This document shows positions 61,728 to 64,000 of a stretch of DNA of 64,000 nucleotides, one piece after another (position 1 is the stretch's first letter; every line of letters begins with the position of its first letter). The notes below the pieces were generated by a model that was not told where the DNA came from, searched no databases, and worked only from the letters and a program-made list of their open reading frames with translations. The DNA comes from Edaphobacter sp. (lineage in GTDB: Bacteria > Acidobacteriota > Terriglobia > Terriglobales > Acidobacteriaceae), in contig NZ_JAPWKF010000002.1 of NCBI RefSeq assembly GCF_028283685.1, forward strand, positions 1 to 64,000. Reading direction: 5' to 3'. The position numbers and the translations under genes are program-made.

Positions 61728-64000
61728 ATGAGAACTGACGTCTGCCGCGGGACCATCGCTTCACTGCTTGCTCTCTCTCTGTCGATGAACGGTGCAATCG
61801 CTACGGCCCAGCAGGGCGTGCCGGTGGCATCGTATCGTTCGGCGTATGCGCGTCCGCTTCAGATTGACCGGGGCTCGGCGGCGCTTTCGCAAACTCTAGC
61901 GAAGCTGCACACCCGCGCGTCGCTCGCGATGGTGACGGCGCATCCCGATGATGAAGACGGCGGCATGTTGACCTACGAGAGCCGTTCGCAGGGCGTCGAT
62001 GTCACGCTGCTGACGCTGAATCGTGGTGAGGGTGGCCAGAACGTGATCACGGGAGACTACTGGGATCAGTTGGGCACACTGCGCACGCAGGAGTTGCTGG
62101 CGGCGGGTAACTACTATGGCGTGCACCAGTACTGGACGCGGGTTGCGGACTTCGGCTTCTCGAAGACGATTGAGGAGGCCCTGAAGACCTGGGGAGAGGA
62201 GCGCGTCCTCTACGACGCTGTGCGGGCGATCCGTATTCAGCGTCCGCTGGTGGTGACGTCGGTCTTTGCTGGCAATGTCTCCGACGGTCACGGCCATCAT
62301 CAGGTGGCGGGCTACACTGCGCAGAAGGTGTACGTGATGGCGGGAGACCCGAAGGTCTTTCCCGACCAGATCAAAGAAGGCCTGCTGCCGTGGACACCAC
62401 TGAAGGTCTACGCGCGTGTGCCATTTGCGCGTGTCACCGAGAAGGGGGTCTACGACTATGCGACGGGACACTGGGAGCCGGTGCGCTTCCGCAACTATGT
62501 TGACGGAACCTGGATCGAGGGCGTGCCGAAGGCGACGGTTGAAATTCCCAGCGGCGACTACAGCCCGATGCTGGGTAACTCGTACGTGCAGATCTCGCGC
62601 GAGGGGTTGAACGAGCAGAAGACGCAGAATGGCGGCGTTGCGGTTCCTCTCCCGCGCAGCATTTCGAGCCCGTATCACCTGTATGCGTCACGGGTTGGCT
62701 CGGCGGCTCAGGAGAAATCCTTCTTCGATGGCATCGATGTGTCGCTGGCGGGAATCGCAGGCTATGCCCCGAAGGCAGAGCAGGCGGCGTGGGCTGCCAA
62801 GCTGAATGAGCTGAATGCCACGGTGGAGTCGGCGATTGAGGGCTTCAAGGCGGAGAAGCCGGAGGGGGTTGCACCGACGCTTGCCAAGGGGATGGCCCAG
62901 ACCAACGCCCTGTTGAACGAGATTGCCAAGAGTAAGCTGCCTGCCGAAGCGAAGTACAACATGACGCATGAGCTTGTGGTGAAGCGGCAGCAGTTCGACC
63001 TGGCGCTCGAGCAGTCGCTTGGCCTGGCGTTGCTGGCGAACACCAACGAAGGAGCGGGAAGCGGCGGTCACATGGGGCCGATGGGCGATATGTCCACGCA
63101 GATGCCGACCTCGCAGACCGTGGTTCCCGGAGACAAGGTTGCGGTTGCGGTGCATATTGCCAACCAGGGAACGGAGACGGTGACGCTGAGCGATGTCTCC
63201 GTGGTCTCCGAAGCAGGACCGGGATTCGTCTCCACTCCCAGAGCTGCGTCTGCTGCAGGGCCGCTTGGGCCAGGTGTGACGCGGGATCCTTTATTCGACA
63301 TCACGGTTCCCCGTACGGCTGAGCTGACCAAGCCTTACTTCAGCAGGCCGTCACTGGAACAGTCGTACTACGACATCAACGATCCGCGCTTCCTGAATCT
63401 GCCGTCGCGGCCTTATCCATTGGTGGCGAAGGCGACGGTGATGTATCACGATGTGACGATCGAGCTCTCTGGCGTGGTGCAGACAGTGCATCGCATCAAT
63501 GGTGAAGGGCCGGTGCTGGAGCCGCTATTGGTGGCGCCTGCGATCTCGCTTTCGGTCTCGCCGTATGCGGGCGTGGTGGCACTTTCGAGCGCGGAGCTGG
63601 AGCTGCACGTCGATCTGCATAGCTCCGTGAAGGGACCCGCGAAGGGCTCAGTGCATCTCGATCTGCCGAAGGGGTGGAAGTCCAAGCCAGAGGTCGCCGA
63701 GTTTGCAACGATGCGGGAAGGTGAGGATCAGAACCTGACCTTCACCGTGCAGCCGGAGCACGTGGAGACGAAGCCATATGTCATCACGGCGGTAGCAGAA
63801 TACAACGGCGAGAAGTTTACGCAGGGCTTCCAGACCGTCGGTTATCCCGGGCTGAGGCCGTATCCTCACTATCGCGCGGCGACGTATAAGACGACGGGCG
63901 TGGATGTGAAGACAGCACCGAATCTGAATATCGGCTACGTGATGGGCACGGGTGACGATGTCGCGACGTCGCTTGCGGATATCGGGATTCACCCGACGAT
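61728..64000 (+). CDS. Secreted PIG-L (LmbE-like) deacetylase, cut by the window end
   Basis: At least 757 residues and still open at the window end. A signal peptide (about 1-28) is followed by a PIG-L N-deacetylase domain: VTAHPDDEDGGML (His72, Asp74, Asp75, metal and catalytic residues) and SDGHGHHQVAGY (second His motif near residues 185-195). Long beta-rich regions follow, with NPxF-like repeats absent. Relatives remove acetyl groups from N-acetylglucosamine-type substrates. An AAGGAG site lies 13 bases before the ATG, a rather wide spacing. It is divergent from the ROK regulator. Confidence 0.87.
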   Translation, partial: MRTDVCRGTIASLLALSLSMNGAIATAQQGVPVASYRSAYARPLQIDRGSAALSQTLAKLHTRASLAMVTAHPDDEDGGMLTYESRSQGVDVTLLTLNRGEGGQNVITGDYWDQLGTLRTQELLAAGNYYGVHQYWTRVADFGFSKTIEEALKTWGEERVLYDAVRAIRIQRPLVVTSVFAGNVSDGHGHHQVAGYTAQKVYVMAGDPKVFPDQIKEGLLPWTPLKVYARVPFARVTEKGVYDYATGHWEPVRFRNYVDGTWIEGVPKATVEIPSGDYSPMLGNSYVQISREGLNEQKTQNGGVAVPLPRSISSPYHLYASRVGSAAQEKSFFDGIDVSLAGIAGYAPKAEQAAWAAKLNELNATVESAIEGFKAEKPEGVAPTLAKGMAQTNALLNEIAKSKLPAEAKYNMTHELVVKRQQFDLALEQSLGLALLANTNEGAGSGGHMGPMGDMSTQMPTSQTVVPGDKVAVAVHIANQGTETVTLSDVSVVSEAGPGFVSTPRAASAAGPLGPGVTRDPLFDITVPRTAELTKPYFSRPSLEQSYYDINDPRFLNLPSRPYPLVAKATVMYHDVTIELSGVVQTVHRINGEGPVLEPLLVAPAISLSVSPYAGVVALSSAELELHVDLHSSVKGPAKGSVHLDLPKGWKSKPEVAEFATMREGEDQNLTFTVQPEHVETKPYVITAVAEYNGEKFTQGFQTVGYPGLRPYPHYRAATYKTTGVDVKTAPNLNIGYVMGTGDDVATSLADIGIHPT

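Overview
The window looks like a chromosomal segment of an acidobacterium of the Terriglobia type (Granulicella, Terriglobus or Edaphobacter-like); this is inferred from gene content, not from a search. The clues are GC-rich coding, three very large Oar-like TonB-dependent receptors with N-terminal carboxypeptidase-like domains, a membrane-anchored winged-helix regulator, many secreted sugar-active and lipid-active enzymes, and catabolic islands each with its own regulator. No phage, transposase, CRISPR array or rRNA is visible. One tRNA-Ser(GCU) lies near the middle.

Layout. 1-4.4 kb: L-ribulose/L-arabinose genes on the minus strand (araD-araB-Na+/sugar symporter-small membrane protein). 4.7-9.2 kb: plus-strand set of a Cys/His-rich secreted protein, a TonB receptor and a PepSY membrane protein, probably for metal uptake. 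9.2-16.7 kb: minus-strand Oar-like receptor, FAD oxidoreductase, membrane-bound winged-helix regulator and an SGNH hydrolase whose motif order is circularly permuted. 16.7-20.3 kb: haem operon hemE-hemH-hemG with overlapping start and stop codons. 20.5-24.2 kb: purS, ppa, tRNA-Ser and tex. 24.2-29.2 kb: a decayed receptor tail, a LysR regulator, and eutC-eutB-ethanolamine permease without microcompartment genes.

29.6-37.8 kb: Gfo/Idh/MocA dehydrogenase with a sugar isomerase, a PQQ dehydrogenase with a dihaem cytochrome c, an IclR regulator, a secreted metallo-hydrolase and a GH5-like glycosidase. 38.0-46.0 kb: LytS/LytTR two-component pair, secreted phosphatidylinositol phospholipase C, Oar-like receptor and myo-inositol oxygenase, which together suggest scavenging of inositol lipids. 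46.1-54.3 kb: B3-type metallo-beta-lactamase, LacI regulator, GRP-family sugar transporter with a 34-residue membrane peptide encoded just before it, then divergently a GH38 alpha-mannosidase, a cupin and a CBM9-like protein. 54.3-64 kb: Oar-like receptor, argininosuccinate-lyase-like enzyme and amino-acid permease in one tight operon, a ROK regulator that lacks the zinc ligands, and a PIG-L deacetylase cut by the window end.

The common theme is nutrient scavenging: outer-membrane receptors paired with periplasmic or cytoplasmic enzymes and local regulators. The most unusual items are the permuted SGNH hydrolase, the receptor-lyase-permease operon, the inositol-lipid set, the Cys/His-rich protein with its receptor, the 34-residue peptide, and GTTAC-containing inverted repeats shared between two separate loci.
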